Assembly (NCBI GenBank): GCA_017161655.1 | Contig: JADFCV010000011.1 | Location: 1-64,000, forward strand | DNA: 64,000 nucleotides | Source of the DNA: Candidatus Sumerlaeota bacterium | Lineage (GTDB): Bacteria; Sumerlaeota; Sumerlaeia; Sumerlaeales; Sumerlaeaceae | Direction: 5' to 3' | In this document: positions 54,271 through 63,761 of the stretch, piece after piece | Position numbering within the stretch: position 1 is the first letter of the stretch | How the letters are laid out: each line of letters opens with the position of its first letter | Translations under genes and position numbers: made by a program | The notes under the pieces: generated by a model | What the model saw: only the letters and a program-made list of their open reading frames with translations | The model's database searches: none | Told to the model about the DNA's origin: nothing

Positions 54271-55773
54271 ATGGGGTGGCACAAAATGGATTTTGCATTA
54301 GAGCGGTTTCAGTGGCGTGAACGCATGGCTCAATTGCAAGCACAACGCGTGCTCGTTGTCGGCGACCTGATCCTCGATCATTACGTGCACGGCCGCACCG
54401 AGCGCACTTCGCCAGAAGCACCGGTTCCAGTCGTCGTGTTTGAACACGAATACGCCGTTGCGGGAGGGGCAGCAAACGTGGCTCGCAACGTCGCCGATTT
54501 CGGTGCCCAGTGCACATGCATCGGGATTGTGGGGAACGACAGTGCTGGCGAACAGTTGCGCGAACTCATGAACAAGGCGGGGATCGACTGTCAGGGACTT
54601 CTAGAGATTCCCAACCGCCCAACCACAATAAAGACGCGCATCATAAGCCAGAACCAGCAGATGCTACGCCTGGATAAGGAATCTGTTGTTCCTCTGGATG
54701 AACATGCGGAAAAGTGCTTGCTTGAAAACATTGCCGCAGTGCTCCCAACCTGCAACGCGGTTATTCTCTCGGACTACGCAAAGGGTGTGCTTACTCCCCG
54801 CGTGGTTCGAGAGACCGTCACTCTAGCGCAAAAGTACGAGATTCCTCTTCTGGTTGATCCAAAAGGCCGTGATTACGCGCGCTATCGCGGTGCGTTCGCG
54901 CTAACTCCAAATGCGCGTGAAGCGGCAGAGGCATCCGGCCAGGAGACAACCACGGAGGCTGGTATTCTGTCAGCAGCGGAAAGACTGTGGGAGCTGACGC
55001 AAAGCGAATGGATTGTGATCACGCGGGGAGCCCTGGGAGTAGCACTATGTGCCCATGGGAAGCCGCCCTATTTTGTGCCAACCCTGGCACGCGAGGTCTT
55101 TGATGTCACGGGCGCCGGAGACACGTTTATCGCGTTTCTTGCGCTGGGTGTGGCAGCAGGTCTCGAGATGGTCAATGCATGCGTTCTCGCTAACGCTGCA
55201 GCAGGCATTGTCGTGGGCAAAGTAGGGGCAGCCACCGTTCGGCCGGAAGAACTGCTGGCAGTTCTTTCGCCAAATTCAGTGAACCGCAAACTCGTCGCTG
55301 AAAATGACCTCCGAGAACTGGGGAATCGTTTGCGTCGTGCAGGAAAACGAATCGTCTTCACGAATGGCTGCTTTGACTTTCTGCACGCGGGACACGTGGC
55401 TCTTCTCCACGAGGCGAAGCGGTTGGGCGACATCCTCGTTGTGGGCATCAATACGGACGAAGCCATTACTCGGCTGAAGGGAGCACCTCGCCCCATTCTG
55501 AAGCAGGCTGACCGTGAGCGATTGTTGTCAGCCATCGAAGCCGTGGATTACATCGTTGTGTTCGGGGACGATACCCCGCACAAACTCTTGCAAGCGCTAA
55601 GACCAGACGTGCTGGTCAAAGGGCGCAACTATTCCCGTGAGCAAGTTGAGGGTTATGAGATTGTGGAAAGCTACGGGGGGCAGGTCGTCTTATTGGATAC
55701 GCTGGAAGCCATTTCTACGCGCGATCTGATCGAACGCCACGGGAGCGCAAAGAACAAACGGTCGAGGCACTAA
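54271..55773 (+). CDS. hldE: bifunctional heptose 7-phosphate kinase / heptose 1-phosphate adenylyltransferase
   Basis: A 500-residue fusion enzyme for ADP-heptose, the precursor of LPS inner core. Residues about 1-325 are a ribokinase-type kinase (LVVGDLILDHYVHG; AVAGGAANVARN; catalytic DVTGAGDTF). From about 355 the nucleotidyltransferase domain carries NGCFDFLHAGHVALLHEA with the HxGH motif and RPDVLVKGRNYS near the end. Length and order match HldE. It implies an LPS-bearing outer membrane. ATG 54286 is an alternative start with a GGTGG-type site. The phosphatase and epimerase genes of the pathway are not in the window. Confidence 0.95.
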   Translation: MGWHKMDFALERFQWRERMAQLQAQRVLVVGDLILDHYVHGRTERTSPEAPVPVVVFEHEYAVAGGAANVARNVADFGAQCTCIGIVGNDSAGEQLRELMNKAGIDCQGLLEIPNRPTTIKTRIISQNQQMLRLDKESVVPLDEHAEKCLLENIAAVLPTCNAVILSDYAKGVLTPRVVRETVTLAQKYEIPLLVDPKGRDYARYRGAFALTPNAREAAEASGQETTTEAGILSAAERLWELTQSEWIVITRGALGVALCAHGKPPYFVPTLAREVFDVTGAGDTFIAFLALGVAAGLEMVNACVLANAAAGIVVGKVGAATVRPEELLAVLSPNSVNRKLVAENDLRELGNRLRRAGKRIVFTNGCFDFLHAGHVALLHEAKRLGDILVVGINTDEAITRLKGAPRPILKQADRERLLSAIEAVDYIVVFGDDTPHKLLQALRPDVLVKGRNYSREQVEGYEIVESYGGQVVLLDTLEAISTRDLIERHGSAKNKRSRH

Positions 55774-55949
55774 GAGCCCAAAGCTACACCGGTGCGGCCT
55801 GTCCCGACCTCCAAGGCACTTGGCGTTGAGAGAATCCCGCGTGGGGCGAAGGGGATGAGCTGCGGCTAGACGTCTTTCTCTGTGCTTCTAGCAGGTCACC
55901 ACGGATTCTTGTGCGTTGTTAGCGCCTCATCCGGTAGCTCAAAAACATT

Positions 55950-55985
55950 GCCCGCTGAACCCTGCGGAGTTCAGCGGGCTTTTGC
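55950..55985. terminator. bidirectional terminator between hldE and hcp
   Basis: An 11-bp perfect stem (GCCCGCTGAAC at 55950-55960, GTTCAGCGGGC at 55969-55979) with an 8-base loop is followed by TTTTGCTG on the plus strand and by AATGTTTTTG on the minus strand. It can serve hcp, which stops at 56013, and probably hldE. Confidence 0.75.
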
Positions 55986-56012
55986 TGTTATGCGATAAAG
56001 CAGGTCGCTGAT

Positions 56013-57353
56013 TTACCGAGCGCCGGCAAGTTCGGCCTCGAGATCCGCCCTGGCGCTGGCACCGATGGGTTTTAGATCGAACTTCTCTTGCAAGATGCGC
56101 AAGATGTTCGGTGTGACAAAGGCCGGCAGCGCTGGCCCCAGCCGAATTCCTTTGACGCCCAAGTAAAGTAAGGTGAGCAACACGGCTACAGCTTTCTGCT
56201 CGAACCATGAGATGTTCAGTGTGAGCGGAAGGTCGTTGACGCCGCAGCCAAAGACTTTGGCTAACGCCAGGGCAACCTGGATGGCCCCGTAGGAATCGTT
56301 GCACTGCCCCATATCGAGAAGGCGCGGGACCTCGAGGTCGCCAAGGCGAATGGTGCCGTAGTCATAGTCACGGATGCGGTACTTGCCGCAGCCCAAGGTG
56401 AGAATGAGCGTGTCGGGAGGAGTAAGCTGAGCGAACTCGCTGAAGTAGTTGCGGCCGGGCTCGGCACCATCACAACCGCCAATAACGAAGAATCGTTTGA
56501 TTTTGCCTGCCTTGACCGCTTCCACGATTTTATCGGCAACATTGAGTAGCACACTGTAGTGGAACCCAACAGTAGACTTTTTCAGGGGGGTGGGCGTGAG
56601 CGGACCAATCTGTTTAGCACGCTCGATCACAGCCGAAAAATCGTTAGTCTTCAACCGCTTCGCGCCGGGGACTGCAGTGACTCGTGTTGTGAAGAAGCGA
56701 TCGAGATAGGTATTGTCGGGGCGCGGAATGAGGACGCAGTTTGTGGTGCCGAGAATCGGCCCTCCGAAGCGCTCGAACTCATCTCGCTGCTTTTGCCAAG
56801 CGCCGCCATAATGCCCAGCAAGGTTAGGATATTTCTTTAGCCCCGGGTACATGTGGGCAGGAAGCATTTCTCCATGGGTGTAAACCTTGATGTCTGTGCC
56901 CTTGACCTGCTCGAGGAGGTCTCGCAAATCGACCATGTCGTGACCGGTGACAAGAATGCCGGGCCCCTCCTGGATTCCTTCGAGGACCTCTGTGGGCTGG
57001 GGCTGGCCAAATGTTTCGACATGGCCGTCGTTCAGGAGCTGCATCGTCTTGAGGTTCATCCGCCCACATTCCATGCAGAGCTCGAAAAGGCTCTCGATGT
57101 CGAAATTGACGTTTGTGACTGTCGCGAAGAGGGCCTCTTCGATAAATGACTCGATTTCGGGGTCTGTCTTCCCCAACCGCCGGGCATGATGCTTATAGGC
57201 AGCCATTCCTTTCAGGCCATAGAGTAGCATTTTCTGAAGGGATTCCATATCAGGGTCTTTTCCGCAGACCCCAACATCGGTGCACGCCTTTCCGCGGAAT
57301 GTTTGTTCGCACTGATCGCAATACATCTTCCATCCGTTGCCGTTATCACTCAT
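56013..57353 (-). CDS. hcp: hydroxylamine reductase / hybrid cluster protein
   Basis: A 446-residue hybrid cluster protein. The N-terminal cysteine motif is C-x2-C-x8-C-x5-C in YCDQCEQTFRGKACTDVGVC. Hybrid-cluster ligand regions are visible as GHDMVDL, TTNCVLIPRP, GGCDGAEPGRNYF, TLGCGKYR and GQCNDSYGA. Hcp reduces NO or hydroxylamine and protects from nitrosative stress. Class I and II proteins are usually 530-550 residues; this one is shorter in the helical region, as in class III forms. GAGGAG is 7 bases before the ATG at 57353. It is divergent from a Crp/Fnr-type regulator with an FNR-like box between. Confidence 0.92.
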   Translation of the reverse strand: MSDNGNGWKMYCDQCEQTFRGKACTDVGVCGKDPDMESLQKMLLYGLKGMAAYKHHARRLGKTDPEIESFIEEALFATVTNVNFDIESLFELCMECGRMNLKTMQLLNDGHVETFGQPQPTEVLEGIQEGPGILVTGHDMVDLRDLLEQVKGTDIKVYTHGEMLPAHMYPGLKKYPNLAGHYGGAWQKQRDEFERFGGPILGTTNCVLIPRPDNTYLDRFFTTRVTAVPGAKRLKTNDFSAVIERAKQIGPLTPTPLKKSTVGFHYSVLLNVADKIVEAVKAGKIKRFFVIGGCDGAEPGRNYFSEFAQLTPPDTLILTLGCGKYRIRDYDYGTIRLGDLEVPRLLDMGQCNDSYGAIQVALALAKVFGCGVNDLPLTLNISWFEQKAVAVLLTLLYLGVKGIRLGPALPAFVTPNILRILQEKFDLKPIGASARADLEAELAGAR

Positions 57354-57445
57354 GGCCTTTCTCCTCATGCTTTGAGAGTCTGACGCCTTTTTTTGCGCGT
57401 CTGAGATGAAGGACAATCAGGACCTTTTCTGTACTCAGCTTGGTC

Positions 57446-57459
57446 TTGACCCTGATCAA
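57446..57459. promoter_or_regulatory. FNR/HcpR-like binding site
   Basis: TTGAC-CCTG-ATCAA is a near-perfect match to the FNR-type consensus TTGAT-N4-ATCAA. It lies between hcp and the divergent Crp/Fnr regulator gene, 93 bases from the hcp start and 43 from the regulator start. I infer that the regulator binds here and controls hcp and itself. Confidence 0.6.
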
Positions 57460-57502
57460 GGTTTCTCGCATTCTTGCTGAAAACGGCAAGACGTTGTTTT
57501 GC

Positions 57503-58249
57503 ATGGAGAGGCAAGGCTTGGTCGAGAAAACAATGCATCCAACTTCATCATTGAGGGACGTTTCAGATAAACTGGCGAAGATAAGGCATGTTTTCCTCTT
57601 TCGGACCTGGACTCCGGAAGACCTTGAGCATTTGGCCCAGCACGGACGCTTTGTTCGCTATAAGCGTGGCACTGTGATTTTTGAAGGGGGGCAAGATTGC
57701 GACCGACTCATGGTGCTCAACGATGGCCAGATTCAGATGTTTCGGGAGCAAGGCGACGGTCGGCGAGTGACCTTGCACACGGTTCGCGCTCAAGCTCTCG
57801 TGGCTTGTGCCGCCCTTTTTTTGGACCAATGTTTTCCAGCAAGCGGCATCGTCGTCTCCCCTACCGCGGAAGTCTTTGAATATCCCGGCAACGACTTTCT
57901 CAAGCTGTTGGAAAGTAGACCCGATCTTTCGCGGAAGATGATTTCTGCCTTAGCCGGTCGTATAGCTGAGTTAGCTGATCGTATTGAAGCTAACCAATCT
58001 CTGCCGGCTGTTGCTCGACTTGCACGCTGGCTCAGCGAGCAGCGACCTGAAATTCGTTCAAATGGAGCCAAGGTTGTTATTCTTCATACAACGAAGCGGA
58101 ATCTTGCCGCGACTTTGGGCATGACCCCAGAAACGCTGTCGCGCGCCATTCGAGTCTTGGTGGACAGAGAAATCATCAGGATGCATGGCCAAGAATTCAG
58201 GATCCTTGATCCTGATCAGCTCATTGAGATGGGATCGCCCGTCGAGTAA
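57503..58249 (+). CDS. Crp/Fnr family transcriptional regulator (HcpR-like)
   Basis: A 248-residue regulator. The sensor domain is a cyclic-nucleotide-binding-like beta-barrel (FVRYKRGTVIFEGGQDCDRLMVLNDGQIQMF, starting near residue 50); a dimer helix and a C-terminal winged helix (TKRNLAATLGMTPETLSRAIR) follow. It lacks the N-terminal Cys cluster of FNR, so the signal may be NO or haem-based, as in HcpR/DNR proteins. The position next to hcp and the FNR-like box support control of nitrosative stress. An open frame extends to 57440 but would include the box; ATG 57533 is another possible start. Confidence 0.82.
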   Translation: MERQGLVEKTMHPTSSLRDVSDKLAKIRHVFLFRTWTPEDLEHLAQHGRFVRYKRGTVIFEGGQDCDRLMVLNDGQIQMFREQGDGRRVTLHTVRAQALVACAALFLDQCFPASGIVVSPTAEVFEYPGNDFLKLLESRPDLSRKMISALAGRIAELADRIEANQSLPAVARLARWLSEQRPEIRSNGAKVVILHTTKRNLAATLGMTPETLSRAIRVLVDREIIRMHGQEFRILDPDQLIEMGSPVE

Positions 58250-58368
58250 GACGCACTCACACTCGGCAGCACGTGATCACGTCTTCCCTGAGTGGGTTGG
58301 CGAAAAGCTGATCGGAATCTGTCCCACGGAACACTTTTACGCATTTACGCAAGCGGGAATGGCGGCGC

Positions 58369-61300
58369 TTATTTGCCGGGGGCTCCGCAGCATTTTTTGT
58401 ATTTTTTCCCGCTACCGCAGGGACACGGATCGTTGCGGCCGACTTTTGGCCCAACACGCACCGGCCGTTGCACCGGTGGCGTGCGCAGAGCGTGCTCAGG
58501 CCCCGCTCCTTCACTTTCTGCCTGTTCCGGCGGCGGCGCCACGGGAACAACTTCCTCGAGTGTCGCTTTGCGTGCCTGCATAGAACGAATCTGCACGTCT
58601 GGCTCTTCCTCTTGTTGCTGAATCACTGGCTGCGTGAGGAAGAAATGTTCCAGAATGCCTTTGTGAATGTTGTAAAGCAGATCCTCGAACAGGATAGCTG
58701 CTTCTTTCTGGTATTCAACGAGGGGATCGAGCTGTGCGTAGCCGCGCCACCCCACGTTTTCGCGGAGGTCGTCGATAGCGAGCAAGTGGTCCATCCAGTT
58801 GCTATCAATGTGACGCAAGACCACCCAGCGCGAAAGTCGAAGCATAAGTTCGTCGCCGAGTTGTGCCCGCTTAGCCTCGTAGGCCTCCACAAGCTTGGGC
58901 TCGATGGCCTGCAGGAACATTTCCACATCAAGCCCTTTGAGTTCCTGCTCAAGACCACGAAAATCTGCGTAAGGGATGCAGTGTTGAACGTACGCAAGTA
59001 ATCCCTCGAGATCCCAATCTTCCGAGGTCTTCCCAGGATCGCCATATTCGCCAATAGCGTTGCGAATGGCATTCATGTGGAGACTGAGGATGACGTCGCG
59101 CAGGTCTTCGCTGAAAAGGACTTCGCGGCGCAGGCCGTAAATGGCCTCGCGCTGTTTGTTCATGACGTTGTCGTAGTCGAGGGTGCGTTTCCGGATTTCG
59201 AAATTGCGTGCCTCGACTTTTTTCTGCGCGCTCTCAATCGCGCGAGTGACCCACGGATGAGTGATCGGTTCGCCTTCCTCAATGCCGAGACGATCCATGA
59301 TACGCGCCAGGCGTTCACTGCCGAAAAGACGCATGAGATCGTCTTCAAGTGACACGTAGAAGATGGAACGGCCAGGATCGCCTTGACGGCCGGCTCGGCC
59401 ACGCAGCTGGCGGTCAATGCGGCGCGCTTCGTGACGCTCGGTGCCAATGACTTGCAGGCCACCCGTCGGTCGCCCTTTTTCATCATAGCGGATGACATCG
59501 GGATGAAGCTTAATGTCCGTCCCGCGGCCAGCCATGTTCGTGGCGATTGTCACGGCGCCTGGCTGACCAGCGAATCGAATGATCTCGGCCTCGCGCTGAT
59601 GGTTTTTCGCATTCAACACGTTGTGAGGAATGCGCTTGCGCTGCAGCATGCGGCTAAGCAGCTCGCTAACCTCGACCGAGACTGTGCCAACCAGCACCGG
59701 TAGGCCTTGTTCGTGGAGGCGAACGATCTCGTCAATGATCGCATTGTATTTTTCACGCTTGGTTTTGAAGATCAAGTCGTCCTCATCCACACGAATGCAG
59801 GGCTTGTTCGTGGGAATGACGACGACATCCATGTTATACGTGTGGAGAAACTCGTTGGCCTCGGTTTCGGCGGTGCCGGTCATGCCCGCGAGCTTCTTGT
59901 ACATGCGGAAATAATTCTGGAGCGTAATGGTCGCGAGCGTCTGCGTTTCGGGTTCTATTTCGACGCCTTCCTTAGCCTCGACGGCCTGATGAAGCCCATC
60001 GCTCCACCGGCGCCCGTGCATCAGGCGGCCGGTGAACTCGTCAACAATGATGACCTTGTTATCCTGGACAACGTAGTCCACATCCCGTTCATAAAGGGAA
60101 TAGGCTCGGAGAAGTTGCGCGATGTTGTGGAGCTTTTCGGTCTGAACGGCGTGTTCGGTACGAAGAAGCTCTTTGATGTGCTCTCGCTCAAGACGAGGAA
60201 CTTCGCTCCCCGGAATCACCCGCGCGACGGCGCTATGAGGGATTCGCTGAAGCCCGTCGTGACGAGGAATTTCCCATTGGTTTTCTTTTCGAAATGACGC
60301 GCGTTCCTCCGGTCGGCCATTCACCAAGACTTTTCGGCCGTCCGTTAGTTCGAGCACTTCGAAATCGCCGGCGTCGATGGCAGCAATTTCCTCAACGATA
60401 TCCGGAAGTTCCCAGAGCTTTGGGTTTGTGGGCGAGAGAGCGGTGCGCCCCTGCTCGGTCAAATCGACTTGGTGGCCTTTTTCGTCGATGACGTAGTAGA
60501 GTTGCTCCTCGATCTCGTTCATGCGTTTGTCGCGCAGGTAATCGAGTTCCACTTTTTCGATTAGTGTCTGAATGCCAGGCTCACCGCGCAGCTTCATAAG
60601 GCGCTTGTGTTTGGGGAGCCCCTTCTGCACTGTGAGGAGCTTAATGCCGGCTTCATAACTCTGGGGGTCTTGTTTGAGCAAGGCTTCAGCTTCATCCAGG
60701 AGCCGGTTGACGAGTTCATTCTGTTTTTTGACGAGCTCGTAAACGAGCGGTTTTATCTCATTGTAGCGATGCGTTGAACGATCGACAGGACCGCTGATGA
60801 TGAGAGGGGTTCGCGCTTCGTCGATGAGAATATTGTCCACCTCATCTACGATCGCATAAAAATGGCCTCGTCGTTGCACGATTTGATCGGCATCGGTGGC
60901 CATGTTGTCGCGAAGGTAGTCGAAGCCAAACTCGTGGTTGGTTCCGTAGGTGATATCGCACTCATATTGAGCACGGCGTTCAGGAGTTCCCGGCTGTGTT
61001 TTGTCGAGGCAGCCAACCGTCATCCCAAGGAACTCGAAAATCTTACCCATCCATTCCGAATCGCGCCGGGCAAGGTAATCGTTAACCGTGACAAGGTGGA
61101 CGCCCTGACCAGCTAATGCATTGAGGTACAGTGGCATGATGGCTACGAGGGTTTTCCCCTCGCCCGTTGCCATTTCGGCGATTTTCCCCTGATGCAGGAC
61201 GATGGCACCGGCGAGCTGTACATCAAAGGGCACCATGTCCCAGGTGATCTCAATGCCGGCAGCCATCCATGTTTTCCCCAGATGGCGGCGGCAGGCCTCT

Positions 61301-61515
61301 TTGACTACCGCATAGGCTTCAGGAAGCAAATCGTCGAGCGTCTCGCCTTCGCTGAGACGCTGACGAAACTCGTCGGTTTTGGCGCGCAGTTCTTCGTCAG
61401 TGAGAGATTGGAGCTGTTCGTAATATTCGTTGATGCGCTGGACGATGGGCCAAATGCGCCGCATGTCCCGCGCTTGCTTGCTTCCGAAAATTGTCGCGAT
61501 TATGTTTTTGAACAT
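58369..61515 (-). CDS. secA: preprotein translocase ATPase SecA
   Basis: A 1048-residue motor that drives proteins through SecYEG. Nucleotide-binding domain 1 has MATGEGKT (115-122) and the DEVDNILIDEART Walker B region; domain 2 includes TNMAGRGTDI and GRAGRQGDPG. The C-terminal zinc-binding tail GRNDPCPCGSGKKYKKCCG binds SecB or ribosomes. It is about 150 residues longer than the E. coli protein, mostly in the middle (about residues 240-460), as in several Gram-negative phyla. It lies 193 bases after plsX on the same strand. Confidence 0.97.
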   Translation of the reverse strand: MFKNIIATIFGSKQARDMRRIWPIVQRINEYYEQLQSLTDEELRAKTDEFRQRLSEGETLDDLLPEAYAVVKEACRRHLGKTWMAAGIEITWDMVPFDVQLAGAIVLHQGKIAEMATGEGKTLVAIMPLYLNALAGQGVHLVTVNDYLARRDSEWMGKIFEFLGMTVGCLDKTQPGTPERRAQYECDITYGTNHEFGFDYLRDNMATDADQIVQRRGHFYAIVDEVDNILIDEARTPLIISGPVDRSTHRYNEIKPLVYELVKKQNELVNRLLDEAEALLKQDPQSYEAGIKLLTVQKGLPKHKRLMKLRGEPGIQTLIEKVELDYLRDKRMNEIEEQLYYVIDEKGHQVDLTEQGRTALSPTNPKLWELPDIVEEIAAIDAGDFEVLELTDGRKVLVNGRPEERASFRKENQWEIPRHDGLQRIPHSAVARVIPGSEVPRLEREHIKELLRTEHAVQTEKLHNIAQLLRAYSLYERDVDYVVQDNKVIIVDEFTGRLMHGRRWSDGLHQAVEAKEGVEIEPETQTLATITLQNYFRMYKKLAGMTGTAETEANEFLHTYNMDVVVIPTNKPCIRVDEDDLIFKTKREKYNAIIDEIVRLHEQGLPVLVGTVSVEVSELLSRMLQRKRIPHNVLNAKNHQREAEIIRFAGQPGAVTIATNMAGRGTDIKLHPDVIRYDEKGRPTGGLQVIGTERHEARRIDRQLRGRAGRQGDPGRSIFYVSLEDDLMRLFGSERLARIMDRLGIEEGEPITHPWVTRAIESAQKKVEARNFEIRKRTLDYDNVMNKQREAIYGLRREVLFSEDLRDVILSLHMNAIRNAIGEYGDPGKTSEDWDLEGLLAYVQHCIPYADFRGLEQELKGLDVEMFLQAIEPKLVEAYEAKRAQLGDELMLRLSRWVVLRHIDSNWMDHLLAIDDLRENVGWRGYAQLDPLVEYQKEAAILFEDLLYNIHKGILEHFFLTQPVIQQQEEEPDVQIRSMQARKATLEEVVPVAPPPEQAESEGAGPEHALRTPPVQRPVRVGPKVGRNDPCPCGSGKKYKKCCGAPGK

Positions 61516-61708
61516 TGCTTCGTCGTCTGCCTTGTCCGGCTTGCTTGCTCGATAGGGCCATCAGTCGAGAGGGATGCAAATACTTTCGCGGGGAAAAGGG
61601 ATCTTTCCCATCGAGCAGTTCTCCCTTCGCCGAGGTTGTTTCCAATGATTTCGGCTTGTACGCCATCCCCGCTATGGATCGTTGGAACTTACCCGCACTG
61701 TTCCCAAA

Positions 61709-62818
61709 TTATTTGAGCACAGCGGCTTTCACCCCTCTATCGTTTGGCGTCTTGAGCAGTCCGTTGTCCCGCATGAGTTCGACGATGTGGTCGTTGACAT
61801 GAGCGCCAGCCATTTCGGCTGCCACGCGTATGGCATTCTTGATGGCTTTCGCGTGGGAAGAACCATGCGCAATAATGCAATTGCCCCGTACTCCGAGAAG
61901 TGGTGCGCCGCCAAATTCTGCGTAGTCCACCTGGCGCTTGAAGTTACGTAAAGCGGGCATCATGGCCACAGCACCCAGCTGCGACACTAGGCTCTTTTGA
62001 ACCTCTCGTTTAATGCTTTCCAGGATGAATTCAACAACCGCCTCGCCGAATTTGAGCACAATGTTGCCCACGAAACCATCGCAGACAACGACGTCGAACT
62101 TGCCTTTCACAAGATCGCGACCTTCTGCGTTGCCCACAAAATTAATGTCCGTCTGTTCGATGAGTTCACGGGCTGCAAATACCAATTCGTTCCCTTTCGT
62201 TTCCTCCTCGCCAATTGAGAGAAGGGCCACTTTCGGATGACGGCGCCCAAACACATAGCGCGAGTAAACGTAGCCCATGATGGCAAAGTGCAGGAGGTGG
62301 CGCGGCTTGCAATCCACGTTTGCTCCAACGTCCAAAAGCACACATGGGCGTTCGGGATGCGGCAGGATGGCTGAGATAGCGGGGCGACTTATGCCCGGCA
62401 GTGTGCGCCACATGAGCAAGGTTGTGGCCATCGTTGCACCAGTGTTCCCGGCCGAGACCATGCCGTTCGCAGCCCCTTCTTGAACAAGGCGAGCAGCAAC
62501 AGCGACAGAGGAACGCGTTTTGCGCAAGCTCTCGGAGGGAGCTTCGTGCATTCCAACGACCTCTGGGGCGTCCTCGACGAGCAATTGCGGGTGATGCCAG
62601 CCGCGATGACGAAGGATAGACTCGAGGCGGCTGCGTGGACCGGTGCAGATTACCTTGAGTCCCGGATACTGACACACAGCCAGGTAGGCTCCTTCGAGCA
62701 GGACCTCCGGCCCGTGATCACTGCCCATAGCATCGAGCGCAATCGTGCTCTGACTCACCTGGCGTAGCTTCCGGCGTTGTCGGACAAGGTGGCGCAGCCT
62801 TTGGAATTCCGAAACCAT
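61709..62818 (-). CDS. plsX: phosphate acyltransferase PlsX
   Basis: A 369-residue enzyme making acyl-phosphate from acyl-ACP, the first step to phosphatidic acid in bacteria using PlsY. Family motifs: IALDAMGSDHGPEVLLEGA, GMVSAGNTGATMA, LLDVGANVDCKP, LLSIGEEETKGNEL, FDVVVCDGFVGNIVLK and GVRGNCIIAHGSS. About 26 extra residues precede the usual start, so an internal start is possible. The rpmF-plsX order is widely conserved. Confidence 0.95.
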   Translation of the reverse strand: MVSEFQRLRHLVRQRRKLRQVSQSTIALDAMGSDHGPEVLLEGAYLAVCQYPGLKVICTGPRSRLESILRHRGWHHPQLLVEDAPEVVGMHEAPSESLRKTRSSVAVAARLVQEGAANGMVSAGNTGATMATTLLMWRTLPGISRPAISAILPHPERPCVLLDVGANVDCKPRHLLHFAIMGYVYSRYVFGRRHPKVALLSIGEEETKGNELVFAARELIEQTDINFVGNAEGRDLVKGKFDVVVCDGFVGNIVLKFGEAVVEFILESIKREVQKSLVSQLGAVAMMPALRNFKRQVDYAEFGGAPLLGVRGNCIIAHGSSHAKAIKNAIRVAAEMAGAHVNDHIVELMRDNGLLKTPNDRGVKAAVLK

Positions 62819-62915
62819 CGTCGTGCCCTACTTCCTCAAAAAATAACGACAGTCCAGCCCATTCTGAACTGTCGCCATTCCGGTGAAAATAAGATCGTGG
62901 TCGTGGTGCGAAGCG

Positions 62916-63110
62916 TTATTCGGCGGTCACAGGCTTGACTGGCCCATAATGGCGGCCTTTGTATTCGCCGCAGCCGGGGCACACTTCGTGGGGCAACCGT
63001 GGATGACCGCACTTCGGGCACGAAGCGAATCCTTTGATCTCTTCCAGCTTATGTTGTGCACGTCGGCGGTCGCGCCGCGACGGGCAATGTCGCCGTCTTG
63101 GAACCGGCAT
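62916..63110 (-). CDS. rpmF: 50S ribosomal protein L32
   Basis: A 64-residue zinc-ribbon ribosomal protein: MPVPRRR...SRRDRRRAQHKL at the start, then two Cys pairs, CPKC (31-34) and CPGC, in the L32 pattern CxxC...LPHEVCxxC, ending near YKGRHYG. All four cysteines are present, so it is the zinc-binding form. GGAGG lies 7 bases before the ATG. It precedes plsX, the usual pairing of these genes. Confidence 0.95.
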   Translation of the reverse strand: MPVPRRRHCPSRRDRRRAQHKLEEIKGFASCPKCGHPRLPHEVCPGCGEYKGRHYGPVKPVTAE

Positions 63111-63190
63111 GGCATTTCCTCCAGATCAACTTGCTTGCAACGCTGTGCTAATACTGGAGGACGCCTGCAAAATTCAATGCGGCTGGAATG

Positions 63191-63649
63191 CTAGTGCCGA
63201 ATGAGATGGTCGTCGTTGGGATCCGTGTTGTTGTTCGTCCCAATAGAGCACTTTGGCAAATCCTGGATGTTGCCGAGCGTGTATGTGCCACCTGCAGGAC
63301 ATTTTGGCATGAGCTGCTGAACAAGCGCAGGAGAAAGACCACGGCGAGCTTTGTCAGGGTACATGACGGCTAAAACTTCTTCCCACGTGACCGCCCCCAC
63401 GGTTGTACTGCGCATTTCGGCAATCTTACGCTTGGCAGCCTGGATTCGGTCGAGGTTTTCGCGGCAGATGCGGGCATGCTCCAAATTCCCGAGAGGATTG
63501 GTCTTGCCAATCTTACTTGCTTCGTGACGACCGACGAGGTAAAAGTGCTGTCCCCAGATGACGAGCTGCTCGCGGTCAAGGAAGCCGAAGGCAAAGAGAG
63601 CGACGACCACGCCTGCGATCGCAATCATCACGATTTTTCGTTTCATCAC
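63191..63649 (-). CDS. membrane protein with pseudopilin-like C-terminus
   Basis: A 152-residue protein with one N-terminal membrane helix (MKRKIVMIAIAGVVVALFAF) and a short helical segment (ARICRENLDRIQAAKRKIAEM). It ends with CPAGGTYTLGN...PKCSIG and an Asp-rich loop, resembling the disulphide-linked C-terminal loop and calcium-site region of type II secretion pseudopilins. The classical prepilin cleavage motif (G followed by FTLIE) is not evident, so it is not a standard pilin. Function unknown. It is 80 bases upstream of rpmF on the same strand. Confidence 0.65.
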   Translation of the reverse strand: MMKRKIVMIAIAGVVVALFAFGFLDREQLVIWGQHFYLVGRHEASKIGKTNPLGNLEHARICRENLDRIQAAKRKIAEMRSTTVGAVTWEEVLAVMYPDKARRGLSPALVQQLMPKCPAGGTYTLGNIQDLPKCSIGTNNNTDPNDDHLIRH

Positions 63650-63761
63650 CGCACCCCTTCCACTTCTGGCGGTATCTCGCGCTTCTCAAAGAGTGTAAGG
63701 CGCTCGCGGTGCGAATGTCAACCCGTGAAAGGGTCATGTGGAAGATTGCAAGTTTTAAGAA

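Noticed and set aside
59707-60297. 196-codon plus-strand frame opposite secA
   Set aside because: Antisense shadow of secA; no recognisable domain.
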